DNA of 64,000 nt from Loktanella sp. M215. GTDB taxonomy: Bacteria > Pseudomonadota > Alphaproteobacteria > Rhodobacterales > Rhodobacteraceae. The notes under the pieces are model-generated. The model was not told where the DNA came from. It made no database searches and worked only from the letters and a program-made list of their open reading frames with translations. The position numbers and the translations under genes were made by a program. The stretch spans positions 124,001 through 188,000 of the forward strand of contig NZ_WMEA01000004.1 in the NCBI RefSeq assembly GCF_021735925.1, in the 5' to 3' direction. Shown piece after piece: positions 25,301 to 34,160 of the stretch (position 1 is the first letter of the stretch; every line of letters begins with the position of its first letter).

Positions 25301-25858
25301 ATGAAAACCCTCCTGCTGACCTGTGCGGCTGTCGCCGCAATGGCCTCCCCTGCTGCGGCCCAGCGGTTCCAGACGGAAGCCCGCGACGGCGTGCGCTACT
25401 TGGTGCCTGCTGAAGAAAGCACGCAGACTGAATTTGCCAACCTGATCCAGTCGCGGGCGATGGACATGGGCTTTTTTAGCTGGCCGATCCCTACGGAAAA
25501 AGTCGCCGCCGACCAAGCAAACCGCCCGCGTCAGGTGTCGAACTGTTCGGGCCAAGATCCTGATTACATTCCAGCACATGAACTTGGAGGGGTCAGCGAT
25601 TGGCGGCTGGCAAATACCAAAATTGCCAAAGCGTTCATCTATGAATGGATGGCCTACGGCAACGCGATCAAGGCCAAAGACTGCACTTGCGACACGCTCA
25701 AAGCGGACTGGTCCGAAGCCGTCTCGGCCTTCGATACCTTGACCGAAGGCGTCGAAAACTTCCGTCTTTTTACGAAGGTGCCGGGTCGGATGCGGGACCA
25801 GATCAAACACGATTATGACCGCATGTGCGACATTACCATGCTGCTCGAACTGGAATAA
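25301..25858 (+). CDS. Exported protein inside the virB operon, unknown function
   Basis: The 185-residue protein has a signal peptide (MKTLLLTCAAVAAMASPAAA|QRF). The mature part has VSNCSGQDPDYIPAHELGGV and DCTCDTLKADWSEAVSAFDT, with cysteines that could form disulfides. AAAGGAAC precedes the start at 25301. It lies between virB5 and virB6, where some T4SS operons carry an entry-exclusion protein (eex) or a VirB7; it has no lipobox cysteine, so it is not a standard VirB7. I do not recognise the family. Confidence 0.75.
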   Translation: MKTLLLTCAAVAAMASPAAAQRFQTEARDGVRYLVPAEESTQTEFANLIQSRAMDMGFFSWPIPTEKVAADQANRPRQVSNCSGQDPDYIPAHELGGVSDWRLANTKIAKAFIYEWMAYGNAIKAKDCTCDTLKADWSEAVSAFDTLTEGVENFRLFTKVPGRMRDQIKHDYDRMCDITMLLELE

Positions 25859-25862
25859 TTAG

Positions 25863-26939
25863 ATGGCAATCGTCGCGGAAATTATGGGTTTTATCGACTC
25901 CGCCGTCAGTGGTGCGGCAGAAGATACCTTCGTCGCCGTGGCGAACGGCTATGGCGGAATCGTGACGGTCTTGGCCGTCATGGCGTTCATGGTATTTGGT
26001 GTCGCCGTGGCGCTGGGTGTCGTGACCGCCCGCACCGGTGATATGACGCAACTGGTTCTTAGGATCGTGCTGATCTTCACGTTTGGGCTTTCGTGGGCCA
26101 ATTTTGAAGTGATCTACGATGCCCTGACCAATACGGGCGACGGCCTCGTAACTGCCCTGTTCTCCGCTGCTACGGATGGGTCTGCGTCCTCGTCGATTGA
26201 TCTAGCAGAAGGCTTTGCAGCGCAGGCGCAAGAAACTGCCGGGTCAGTTATCAAAGCGGAAAGTGCCATTGCGCGGGGCTTCCTTGGGGCGATCATGTAT
26301 CTGCTGCTGGCCCTGCTGCAAGCGGCCTACATTCTGGTGGCAGGGTTCGCCAAAATCATGATCGGTATTCTGGTCGGGCTGGCACCCTTTGCCATTGCAG
26401 CAACATGCCTGAACCGGACGCAGTTTCTTTTTGAGGCGTGGGTGTCGGCGCTGATCGGCTACTTCATGTATCCGGTCGCCGCTGCCGGTGTGATGGGGTT
26501 CGTGGCGACGGTGGCGGAACGGGCTTTCACCACCAGAAGCGAAGAAACCTTGATCGGCATTACCGGCGTGGTGGTTGTTATCATCGTCGGCATCTACGGC
26601 CTGCTGACGATCCCACAAGTCGCCTCGAACATCACCGGACAACTGAACCTCGGCGGCATCGCCCCGCAGGCTTTGAGCATCGTCAGCCGTCCGGGAATCG
26701 CTGCCGGTGGGTTTATAAAGCGGTCGGGTGCGCAGGTTCTAAGCGGTGCCACCACTGGCGGTGAAACTGCCCAGCGTGCCGCCCAGACCCGCCGCTTCGG
26801 ATCGGCAACCGACATGAAGCTGGCGAACGTCGGCGCGAAACTTTCAGACAACGCGGCTGGACGTCTCATTCAGCGACGGCGCGACGTGCAATTTGCCCGC
26901 GCGTCCAACGAACGCCTCCGGGCCAAAGCCAAAACTTAA
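25863..26939 (+). CDS. virB6: VirB6 inner-membrane channel protein
   Basis: The 358-residue polytopic protein has several long hydrophobic helices (GGIVTVLAVMAFMVFGVAVA; LVLRIVLIFTFGLSWANFEV; AIMYLLLALLQAAYILVAGF; VVIIVGIYGLLTIPQVASNI). It matches TrbL/VirB6 in size and layout and forms part of the inner-membrane substrate path. The C-terminus is basic and cytoplasmic (RRDVQFARASNERLRAKAKT). It begins 4 bp after the previous gene. virB8 follows 33 bp downstream. Confidence 0.9.
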   Translation: MAIVAEIMGFIDSAVSGAAEDTFVAVANGYGGIVTVLAVMAFMVFGVAVALGVVTARTGDMTQLVLRIVLIFTFGLSWANFEVIYDALTNTGDGLVTALFSAATDGSASSSIDLAEGFAAQAQETAGSVIKAESAIARGFLGAIMYLLLALLQAAYILVAGFAKIMIGILVGLAPFAIAATCLNRTQFLFEAWVSALIGYFMYPVAAAGVMGFVATVAERAFTTRSEETLIGITGVVVVIIVGIYGLLTIPQVASNITGQLNLGGIAPQALSIVSRPGIAAGGFIKRSGAQVLSGATTGGETAQRAAQTRRFGSATDMKLANVGAKLSDNAAGRLIQRRRDVQFARASNERLRAKAKT

Positions 26940-26972
26940 CCGCAAACGCGACCTCATAGATTGGAGAACGGC

Positions 26973-27728
26973 ATGGCCTCGCTCACTGCTGAACAGAGAA
27001 AGATTCTCAAAAGCCCACTTTCAAAGGTCGCGCCGCATGATCGCGCCGATGTGGAAAAAGCAGTCGCTGCGGCCAGTGAAGCGGGCGGTTCCTACTTCAT
27101 CGCTGAAACGATCCTCGGGATGCGTCAGCGGGAAAAGCGGGCCTGGGCCGTGGCCGTCACAGGCATGGTTCTGGGGCTCGCCGGGGTCGGCATGGGGGCA
27201 TACGGGCTGGCCCATAACGAGACCCAAGCCTACCTCGCAATCGTGGACAAGGACACGGGGGTCGTGGAGCGTGGCGTCAGCGTGGACCGTGCCAGCGTGG
27301 ACCAGCAACAGGCGGTCGTGGAAAGCCTGATCTACGCCTACGTCATGGACCGCGAAACCTACGACGCAGACGACAACGAATATCGCATCCTGTCCGTGTT
27401 CAAGCGGTCTGCGATCCCGGTCCGCCAGTCCCTCGAACGGCTCTGGACGCCGGGCAATTCCAACTATCCGCCCGAAAGCTACGGCGTGGACGGCACCGTC
27501 GATGTGTCGATCAACAACGTCCTGATGATCGACAGTGACACGGCACAAGTCCGGTTCACCAAGACGCTGCGGCGTCCCAGCGCCCCGGTCCAGCGCGGCG
27601 ATTTCGTCGCAACTGTCACCACCAACTTCAATCCCAGCACGGTCGATAACAACCTGATCCTTTGGCAGAACCCGTTCGGGTTTCAGGTCACTGGCTACCG
27701 TGTTGCATCGGAAGGAACGCGCGAATGA
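26973..27728 (+). CDS. virB8: VirB8 inner-membrane assembly factor
   Basis: About 251 residues: a short cytoplasmic N-terminus (KILKSPLSKVAPHDRADVEK), one membrane helix near residues 60-80 (AWAVAVTGMVLGLAGVGMGA), and a periplasmic NTF2-like domain (LIYAYVMDRETYDADDNEYR; NPSTVDNNLILWQNPFGFQV). This is the VirB8 arrangement; VirB8 nucleates the T4SS complex. The ATG at 26973 follows GGAG at good spacing; an in-frame TTG four codons earlier is less likely. The end overlaps virB9 (ATGA). Confidence 0.93.
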   Translation: MASLTAEQRKILKSPLSKVAPHDRADVEKAVAAASEAGGSYFIAETILGMRQREKRAWAVAVTGMVLGLAGVGMGAYGLAHNETQAYLAIVDKDTGVVERGVSVDRASVDQQQAVVESLIYAYVMDRETYDADDNEYRILSVFKRSAIPVRQSLERLWTPGNSNYPPESYGVDGTVDVSINNVLMIDSDTAQVRFTKTLRRPSAPVQRGDFVATVTTNFNPSTVDNNLILWQNPFGFQVTGYRVASEGTRE

Positions 27729-28423
27729 ACAAGCTGCTGTGCGCCGCCTTGCTAGCGGCACTTGCCACCCCTGCCCTCGCGGAGACCACGCCCCGGTCCA
27801 TGCGGGTCGATGCGCGGAGTGCTGTCGCGATCTATCAGGAAGGTCAGGTTTACAAGATCAACACCCAACTGCGCCGGGTCACGTTGATCACGCTGGCCCA
27901 AGGCGAACGCTTTGTGGATTTCAAAGCCGGTGACACGGAAAGTTTTCAGTTTGCCGACACGGACGGCGGCAACGCCATTCTGGTCAAGCCGGTGATCGCG
28001 GGGGCCGTGACCAATGGCGTGATCGTCACGAACCAACGGTTCTATCTGGTCGAACTGCACGAAAGCGCCTCGGTGCGTCCGCACTATTCGGTCAGCTTCC
28101 AATCGCCAGCCGGAAGCCATGCTGTGGCGCAATCCTCGGTCCCTGCGGGAAAACCGCAAACCTATGTGATTTCCGCCGCCACGAAGGACGCCCAGATTCA
28201 GCCGGTGAATGTCTCTGACGACGGCAGGCGGACGTTCTTCACCTTCAGCCCCGACGCCCCAATCCCCAGCATCTACCGGTCCGATGCTCAAGGCCGGGAA
28301 TACATCGTCAACGGTCGCACGGATGGCACGCGGGTGACGGTCGGATCGCGGTCTAACCGCTGGGTCATTCGCTACGGCGACGCATATATCTGCATTCAGA
28401 GTGGGAACGTGGCCAATGGCTGA
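27725..28423 (+). CDS. virB9: VirB9 outer-membrane core protein
   Basis: The 232-residue protein has a signal peptide (MNKLLCAALLAALATPALA) and an all-beta mature part: AIYQEGQVYKINTQLRRVTL, GERFVDFKAGDTESFQF and RYGDAYICIQSGNVANG at the C-terminus. The layout matches VirB9/TraO, which lines the outer-membrane core complex. In many systems VirB9 needs a VirB7 lipoprotein; none was found here. Its ATG overlaps the virB8 stop. virB10 begins inside its last codons. Confidence 0.93.
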   Translation: MNKLLCAALLAALATPALAETTPRSMRVDARSAVAIYQEGQVYKINTQLRRVTLITLAQGERFVDFKAGDTESFQFADTDGGNAILVKPVIAGAVTNGVIVTNQRFYLVELHESASVRPHYSVSFQSPAGSHAVAQSSVPAGKPQTYVISAATKDAQIQPVNVSDDGRRTFFTFSPDAPIPSIYRSDAQGREYIVNGRTDGTRVTVGSRSNRWVIRYGDAYICIQSGNVANG

Positions 28424-29726
28424 TGAAATGGCAAACCGGGCCGCTCGCTTGAAGGGGGCTAAGAAAAAATCGAACACCGGTGCTTTGATCGGGGTGGCTC
28501 TGATCACAGGGCTTGCCGCTGGCGGAGCTGGCGTGGCCTACCTTTCAGGGCGCGACGGATCGGTGACGATCCCGCAGCGGGATACGTCGGACGCCTCGGA
28601 GTTTCAGCGTGAGGCAACGGACGGCTTCACACCGGTTATCGCCCCTGCCCCCGCCTTTCCAGTGACAGAGACCGGCCCCTCTGAGGCGGAAATTGAACTG
28701 CAAAGGCGTTTGGACGAAGTGACCCGGCAACTGGACGCGGCCCGCAATCAAGAACCCGCCGCCCCTGTGGTGGATACGACGCAACTTGAAACGCTACAGA
28801 CACAACTCGACAGTCTGGCCGCTGATATGGCGGCACGGTCGGCGGAGGTGCAGGATCTTGCCAACGAGCGTGACCAGCTCAACCGCGACCTGGCGCGCAC
28901 TCAAGCGGAAAATTCCAGTCTGCTGCTGCAAGTCAATCAGGCCAGCGACGACTCTCTGGCCGAACAAATGATGGCGGAAGAACGGGCGGCGCGGCAACAG
29001 GAACTCGAACGGCGACGTGCGGAAGCTGAAGCCGTGCGCCAAGCCCAGATCAACAGCCCGATCGACGGCATGTCAGGCGGCGGGACGGAAAGTGAAGGCC
29101 GCGACTATACCGGCGATGAGGCGTTCATCCGCGCCGGGTCCGACAAGATCGCGCCAACGCAATCGCGCGTGATCGGTGCGCCGTCCAATACCGTCATGCA
29201 AGGCACCGTGATTGAGGCCACGCTGACGACGGGCATCAACTCGCAACTCTCTGGCACGATCACCAGCACGGTCTCTTACGACATTTGGTCATTCGACATG
29301 AGCCGGGTTCTGATCCCGCGCGGGTCGCAGATGTTCGGGCGTTACGCGAACGAAGTGGCCGTTGGTCAAAAGCGGGTGCTGGTCGCATGGGACCGGGTTG
29401 TCACGCCCAACGGGCAGGTCGTGGACCTTGAAGCCTACGGGTCGGATCGGCTGGGACGGTCTGGTCTGACGGGCAAGTTCAACAGCCGCTTCCTGCAACG
29501 GTTCGGGTCTGCGGCGCTGATTTCGATATTCAGTGCGGCCCCGGCCGCTGCTGCGGCAAGCGTCAGGGACGAGGAAAGTGCGATCTTGGCAGAGGCCGTC
29601 AGCACGGACGCCAGCGACAACGCCAGTGCGGTGATCGACGAATACCTGTCACTGACGCCGATCATCACGGTCGAGCATGGCTCGGTGATTATGGTCATGG
29701 TCACGAACGACATGGAGCTGTTCTAG
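28416..29726 (+). CDS. virB10: VirB10 core-complex protein
   Basis: This 436-residue protein has a short basic cytoplasmic N-terminus, a membrane helix near residues 27-48 (GALIGVALITGLAAGGAGVA), and a long Gln/Glu-rich coiled-coil-like periplasmic stretch (about 90-215, e.g. ELQRRLDEVTRQLDAARNQE). A C-terminal TrbI beta-barrel follows (GTVIEATLTTGINSQLSGTI; RVLIPRGSQMFGRYANEVAV). VirB10 links inner and outer membranes and gates the channel. The ATG at 28416 overlaps the virB9 end by eight bases. Confidence 0.95.
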   Translation: MADEMANRAARLKGAKKKSNTGALIGVALITGLAAGGAGVAYLSGRDGSVTIPQRDTSDASEFQREATDGFTPVIAPAPAFPVTETGPSEAEIELQRRLDEVTRQLDAARNQEPAAPVVDTTQLETLQTQLDSLAADMAARSAEVQDLANERDQLNRDLARTQAENSSLLLQVNQASDDSLAEQMMAEERAARQQELERRRAEAEAVRQAQINSPIDGMSGGGTESEGRDYTGDEAFIRAGSDKIAPTQSRVIGAPSNTVMQGTVIEATLTTGINSQLSGTITSTVSYDIWSFDMSRVLIPRGSQMFGRYANEVAVGQKRVLVAWDRVVTPNGQVVDLEAYGSDRLGRSGLTGKFNSRFLQRFGSAALISIFSAAPAAAAASVRDEESAILAEAVSTDASDNASAVIDEYLSLTPIITVEHGSVIMVMVTNDMELF

Positions 29727-30712
29727 TGTCCTCCTATCTCGCGGAATACCTCAAGCCGTTCGATCCTCTCTTTCAGGACCCTACGGTGATCGAAGTCGTC
29801 ATAAATGGTGACGGTCAATGCTACGTCGAACGGCAGGGTTTGTCCCAGATGGTGCGGGCCGCTGACCACGACATTACGCCGCAAGCGGCCAAGGACATTG
29901 CACAGCAAAGCGCGAACGAAAGCGCTGTGGCGCTGACGGAAAAAGCGCCGCTGCTGTCCACGTCCGTTGAACACGCGGGGAAGATGCTACGCGTCCAGGC
30001 GGTGATCCCGCCCGCGTCAGCCAGCGGCACGGTCCTGTCGTTTCGGATATTCAGACCGGGCGATACTGGCGAGCCGCGCACCTTCTCTTTTCTGCGGGAT
30101 GATGTGACGGCTTCTCAAGATGAAGAACGGACCCGAAAGCTGCGCCACATCGAGGGCATTGCCCGGGTCGGGAGCGTCAATGATTTCCTGAAAGAAGTGC
30201 TGCGGCTGGAACTAAACATCGTGATCGCGGGCGGAACGTCCACCGGGAAAACAGAATTGGGGCGGCGTATGCTCTACCTGATCCCCGACCACGAACGTCT
30301 GGTGACGATCGAGGATTCCTCCGAACTGCGCCCGCGTCAGCCCAACGTGGTCAGTCTGATTACAGACAGATCCCCGGCCAGCCCGCGCACGGCGGAGAAA
30401 CTGCTGCGAGCGACCCTGCGCCTGCGTCCTGACCGGATCATCGTGGGCGAGCTGCGCGGGTCAGAGGCGGCGACGTTTCTGGAAGCGATCAACACCGGCC
30501 ACGGCGGATCGTTCACCACCCTGCACGCCCAGACGGCCCGCAAGGCAATGGATCGGTTGGCGCTGATGGTGATGGGGACGGGAACGCAACTGCAATACGC
30601 GGAAGTCATGCGGTATCTGCAGGCGACAATCGACCTGGTGATTCAGGCCGGTCGGGTGGGGAATGCGCGGGGCATCGTGGAGATATATGTGCCGCCACTT
30701 GATGCTTTATAG
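29726..30712 (+). CDS. virB11: VirB11 traffic ATPase
   Basis: The 328-residue hexameric ATPase starts at a GTG overlapping the virB10 stop. Walker A is GGTSTGKTE (residues about 169-177); an Asp box (RLVTIEDSSELRP), Walker B region (LRPDRIIVGELRGSEAATFL) and His box (NTGHGGSFTTLHAQTA) follow. It matches VirB11/TrbB throughout. It switches the T4SS between pilus building and DNA transfer. It is the last virB gene; a strong terminator follows 135 bp downstream. Confidence 0.96.
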   Translation: MSSYLAEYLKPFDPLFQDPTVIEVVINGDGQCYVERQGLSQMVRAADHDITPQAAKDIAQQSANESAVALTEKAPLLSTSVEHAGKMLRVQAVIPPASASGTVLSFRIFRPGDTGEPRTFSFLRDDVTASQDEERTRKLRHIEGIARVGSVNDFLKEVLRLELNIVIAGGTSTGKTELGRRMLYLIPDHERLVTIEDSSELRPRQPNVVSLITDRSPASPRTAEKLLRATLRLRPDRIIVGELRGSEAATFLEAINTGHGGSFTTLHAQTARKAMDRLALMVMGTGTQLQYAEVMRYLQATIDLVIQAGRVGNARGIVEIYVPPLDAL

Positions 30713-30847
30713 CTGTCGAACGTCGTGCATCGTTGTCTCAAAGGAGCAGGTTTTCTGAGTCCAATCGGCTCGAGATGTCAGGCAGTCATAACCCAACCTC
30801 CAAGCGCTTCTGACCGAGACCGGACCTTCGCAGCGTGGCGCATGGAG

Positions 30848-30867
30848 GTCCGCCGTGCGGACTTTTT
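30848..30867 (+). terminator. Terminator of the virB operon
   Basis: GTCCGC (30848-30853) pairs with GCGGAC (30857-30862) across a three-base loop and is followed by TTTTT. This is a compact, convincing Rho-independent terminator on the plus strand, 135 bp after virB11 and before bluB. The rest of 30713-30974 holds nothing recognised. Confidence 0.8.
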
Positions 30868-30974
30868 AGAACTTAGCTGCCCGGTGAAAAGGTGTCCGAT
30901 CCGGCGCGGCGGCACACAGTATCGGGACCCGCATCAATGGATACACAAGGCAGGATCTGTTGTAATCCTACCTG

Positions 30975-31598
30975 ATGGAATTTACAGATAATCACCGTAA
31001 CGCGCTTGATGACATCCTCAGATGGCGGCGCGATGTCCGGCACTTCAAACCTGACCCGGTCGATGATGCCGTTCTGGATCGACTCCGACTGCGAATGGAT
31101 CTTGCACCTTCGGTCGGCAACGCGCGTCCTTGGCGGATCTTAAAGGTCGAAAGCGCACGCATCCGTGCGCAAATCGTCGAAAACTTCGAGGCCTGTAATG
31201 CCGAAGCCGCGCGTCACTATGACGGTGAAGCGCAGAGCACGTATCTTGCCCTGAAGCTCGCCGGATTGCGCGAGGCACCTGTCCATCTTGCCGTATTCAC
31301 CGAACAGGAGGTTTCCGAGGGTCGTGGTCTTGGCCGGCAGACCATGCCTGAAACGCTCGTCTATTCGACCGTTATGGCGATCCACACCCTGTGGCTGGCT
31401 GCGCGGGCTGAACAAATCGGGATCGGTTGGGTCTCTATACTCGACCCAGTCGCCGTCGCAGCTACGCTTGAGGTCCCGCCAAGCTGGTCGTTTACTGCAT
31501 ATCTCTGCCTGGGACATGCCGAAACAAAAACTGAGACACCCCTTCTTCACGAACGGGGCTGGCAGCGAAATATAAGCAGCGAATGGCGGATCGTTTGA
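30975..31598 (+). CDS. bluB: 5,6-dimethylbenzimidazole synthase BluB
   Basis: The 207-residue flavin-destroying nitroreductase-fold enzyme makes the lower ligand of vitamin B12 from reduced FMN. Visible family features are RWRRDVRHFKPDPVDD, APSVGNARPWRILKV, EGRGLGRQTMPETL and EQIGIGWVSILDP; the active-site region fits BluB rather than general nitroreductases. The predicted start ATG at 30975 has a weak ribosome-binding site. It stands alone, with no other cobalamin gene beside it and no recognisable B12 riboswitch upstream. Confidence 0.9.
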   Translation: MEFTDNHRNALDDILRWRRDVRHFKPDPVDDAVLDRLRLRMDLAPSVGNARPWRILKVESARIRAQIVENFEACNAEAARHYDGEAQSTYLALKLAGLREAPVHLAVFTEQEVSEGRGLGRQTMPETLVYSTVMAIHTLWLAARAEQIGIGWVSILDPVAVAATLEVPPSWSFTAYLCLGHAETKTETPLLHERGWQRNISSEWRIV

Positions 31599-31835
31599 CC
31601 GCAAACGCGGAGCGGACATCAAATATGTGGCGCCAAAAGGGCTGGGAATTTGAGACTTTACTACCGTTCACTGGGGTTGCAAAAGTTCTGTTTATGCGAC
31701 CAAGGCATTTGCCATCTCGATTGGAATGCGGTCTTTCTCCGCGTTCGAGATCAAAAGCAGCTTCCCGGAGACCCGCTACCTTACCCGACATTCTACGCTG
31801 ATTTGCATGCGGTCCGTCTTACTGAACCGAACACG

Positions 31836-32834
31836 TCAAAATGGTAAAAGGCGACAGGGAACCAGTATTTTTTCATTCGCATCAGTCTTCACCCCAATCA
31901 GTTCGAATGCTTCTTTCAGCATTTGGATGACATCCTGTTCTACCATGCCGACATTGCCCGGCAGGAAGGACCCGAACGGGTCGTAGTCAAAACAGCCGTA
32001 TCTGACCCAGCGCTGCGCAGAACCCAGACCGGCATGCCACTGCACCACGCCTTCCAGCGAAATCGTCGAGTTGACGAAGAGGCCCGTCGGTTCGTCCGGC
32101 GTAAAATCATCAAGTAGCGACCGCGCTGTCTGCGCGGAGTAGCCCTGTGCCATGATATGATCTTCTGGAATCGTAATGCCGCGGTCGGCATGTGCCGCCT
32201 CAAATCCCGCGATCCGCGCCGACGTGTTGTGATCATCCCGCCTGCCACCGACAAAGCGCAGCGGCCCCGTCCAGCCCAGATCACTGGCGCAGCGGTTCAG
32301 TATCAGATCTGTCAGATCCCGCGCAGCGGCGTGGTTGTCAGAAATGACCGAAGGCGCCAGCGCTCCGGGCAGATCGAGGTTGATAGACTGGACGCCGGAG
32401 GCCTTGCAGAAGGCCGAAATCCGATCAGGGTCGGTTGCCCCGGTGGAAATCAGGCATTCCGCCTGATAGGATACAAGTTTCTTGGCGGCCTCGAATTCCA
32501 GGTCGGGGTCGCGCTGGGTGCAGGTGACGACGGGGAAGAGGTTCCGGTCCCGCGCCATAGCCTCGAACTCTTCCGCGATGTGTCCGAAATAACGGTTGTC
32601 GTATTTCGGCACGATCATGCCGATGATATGCGACCGGTCGCGGCGGAGCAGGCTGGCTTGCGCGTTGACTGCATACCCCTCTTGCTCCGCGATGCGCAGC
32701 ACCCGATCGGCCAAGGCCTTGCTGAGCCTGCGCTTCTGCCAAGATCCGTTGAGGACCGCGCTGACGGCACTGGGCGAGGCGCCGGCCAGCGCCGCGATAT
32801 CGTAGATTGTCGTCCGCTTTGCTTCGCTGCTCAT
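31836..32834 (-). CDS. LacI-family repressor, probable ribitol-operon regulator
   Basis: The 332-residue protein has an N-terminal LacI HTH (TTIYDIAALAGASPSAVSAV, residues about 8-27) with hinge LNGSWQKRRLS, then a periplasmic-binding-protein-like effector domain (SHIIGMIVPKYDNRYFGHIA; SVISDNHAAARDLTDLIL). I place the start at the ATG at 32832-32834 because GGAGGCGGG precedes it; the open frame extends much further but overlaps the operator region. It is divergent from a ribitol-type ABC transporter and catabolic operon. A perfect 20-bp palindrome in the shared promoter region is its likely operator. Confidence 0.9.
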   Translation of the reverse strand: MSSEAKRTTIYDIAALAGASPSAVSAVLNGSWQKRRLSKALADRVLRIAEQEGYAVNAQASLLRRDRSHIIGMIVPKYDNRYFGHIAEEFEAMARDRNLFPVVTCTQRDPDLEFEAAKKLVSYQAECLISTGATDPDRISAFCKASGVQSINLDLPGALAPSVISDNHAAARDLTDLILNRCASDLGWTGPLRFVGGRRDDHNTSARIAGFEAAHADRGITIPEDHIMAQGYSAQTARSLLDDFTPDEPTGLFVNSTISLEGVVQWHAGLGSAQRWVRYGCFDYDPFGSFLPGNVGMVEQDVIQMLKEAFELIGVKTDANEKILVPCRLLPF

Positions 32835-32892
32835 CCCGCCTCCAGTGGTGTCACGAAAGATATCTTGACCGAGTTCAATCGATGCAGCAAGT

Positions 32893-32912
32893 TTGCACAA
32901 TCGATTGTGCAA
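32893..32912. promoter_or_regulatory. LacI-type operator
   Basis: TTGCACAATCGATTGTGCAA is a perfect 20-bp palindrome with a central CG, as LacI-family operators have. It lies 59 bp from the repressor start and 144 bp from the transporter start. A degenerate copy around CAATCGATG (about 32876-32884) may be a second site. Confidence 0.8.
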
Positions 32913-33055
32913 CGAATCAATCGACGACATCGCGGAGCTGATCCGCTGGGAGGATGCCAAGGATATCGTTGAGGGGGCCAGGTCGCGTGACCTGACGTCC
33001 GCGCCGCGATCCTGTGCCGCAGCGATGTGTAAAATGGGATCGGAGGAGATATCAC

Positions 33056-34096
33056 ATGAAGACTTCAATGACATTGACGGCCGCATCGGCGCTGGCTGTC
33101 GCGCTCTGCGCCAACGCAGCCGCGGCGCAGACCGTGGCATTCCTGATGCCCGATCAGGCATCGACGCGTTACGAAGAGCATGACTGGCCAGGCTTTCAGG
33201 CTGCGATGAAGACGGAATGCCCCGACTGCCAGCTGATCTATCAGAACGGCAACGGCGACGTGGCGTTGCAGCAGCAGCAGTTCAATTCGGTCATTGCCCA
33301 AGGGGCCAAGGTTGTCGTGCTCGACCCGGTGGATTCGGCTGCCGCCGCCGCACTGGTGGAAATCGCCCACAGCCAAGACGTGAAGGTGATCGCCTACGAC
33401 CGCCCGATCCCGGACTCGCCTGCCGACTTCTACGTCTCGTTCGACAACGAAGGCATCGGTTACGCGATCGCGCAGTCGCTGGTCGACAAGCTGAAGGCCG
33501 ACGGCGTACCCGACGGTGCGGGCGTGCTGGAGATCAACGGATCACCCACGGATGCCGCAGCGGGCCTGATCCGCGACGGTGTCCACCGGTCGCTCGAAGG
33601 TTCAGTTTACAAGACCCTGTCCGAATTCGATACGCCCGACTGGGCACCGCCCAAGGCGCAGGAATGGGCTGCAGGCCAGATCACGCGTTTCGGCGGTGAC
33701 ATCAAGGGTATCGTCGCGGCCAACGATGGCACCGGGGGCGGTGCGATTGCGGCGCTCAAGGCCGCAGGCGTCGACCCGCTGCCGCCCGTAACCGGCAACG
33801 ACGCAACCATCGCGGCGCTGCAGTTGATCATCGCGGGCGACCAGTACAACACGATCTCCAAACCGTCGGAAATCGTGGCAGAGGCTGCGGCGAAGGTCGC
33901 CAAGACCCTGCTGGATGGCGAGACGCCCGAAGCCACATCGACCCTTTACGACACACCGTCGCAACTGTTCGTGCCTGCCGTCGTGACGCAGGAAAACATC
34001 AAGGCAGAGATCTTCGACAAGGGGATCCAGACGCCGGAAGAAGTCTGCACCGGTGAATATGCCGAGGCTTGCAGGACGATGGGCATCACGCAGTAA
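33056..34096 (+). CDS. Sugar/polyol ABC transporter substrate-binding protein (probable ribitol)
   Basis: The 346-residue periplasmic binding protein has a signal peptide (SALAVALCANAAAA|QT). The ribose/xylose-type fold shows QTVAFLMPDQASTRYEEHDW, NSVIAQGAKVVVLDPVDSAA and VIAYDRPIPDSPADFYVSFD, close to XylF/ChvE. I chose the ATG at 33056 after GGAGGAG. The operon's dehydrogenase and ribulokinase point to a pentitol such as ribitol rather than xylose. A stem-loop right after the gene probably keeps its mRNA more abundant than that of the rest of the operon. Confidence 0.9.
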   Translation: MKTSMTLTAASALAVALCANAAAAQTVAFLMPDQASTRYEEHDWPGFQAAMKTECPDCQLIYQNGNGDVALQQQQFNSVIAQGAKVVVLDPVDSAAAAALVEIAHSQDVKVIAYDRPIPDSPADFYVSFDNEGIGYAIAQSLVDKLKADGVPDGAGVLEINGSPTDAAAGLIRDGVHRSLEGSVYKTLSEFDTPDWAPPKAQEWAAGQITRFGGDIKGIVAANDGTGGGAIAALKAAGVDPLPPVTGNDATIAALQLIIAGDQYNTISKPSEIVAEAAAKVAKTLLDGETPEATSTLYDTPSQLFVPAVVTQENIKAEIFDKGIQTPEEVCTGEYAEACRTMGITQ

Positions 34097-34108
34097 GAGA
34101 CATTACAG

Positions 34109-34135
34109 GATGCGGCGCGATACGTGCGCCGCATC
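34109..34135 (+). other. Intergenic stem-loop after the binding-protein gene
   Basis: GATGCGGCGC (34109-34118) and GCGCCGCATC (34126-34135) form a perfect 10-bp stem with a 7-base loop and no T-tract. Its position, between the binding-protein gene and the membrane/ATPase genes, matches the mRNA-stabilising hairpins of other ABC operons, giving more binding protein than permease. Confidence 0.6.
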
Positions 34136-34160
34136 TGGTATCCTTGGGAGGGGGAAAGTC

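Noticed and set aside
30725..30960. Possible cobalamin riboswitch before bluB
   Set aside because: No B12 box or conserved core segments could be found; only a terminator hairpin was seen.
31583..31847. Small plus-strand ORFs after bluB
   Set aside because: Three overlapping frames, no start signal and no recognisable family. Although one C-terminal stretch looks protein-like, the evidence is too weak.
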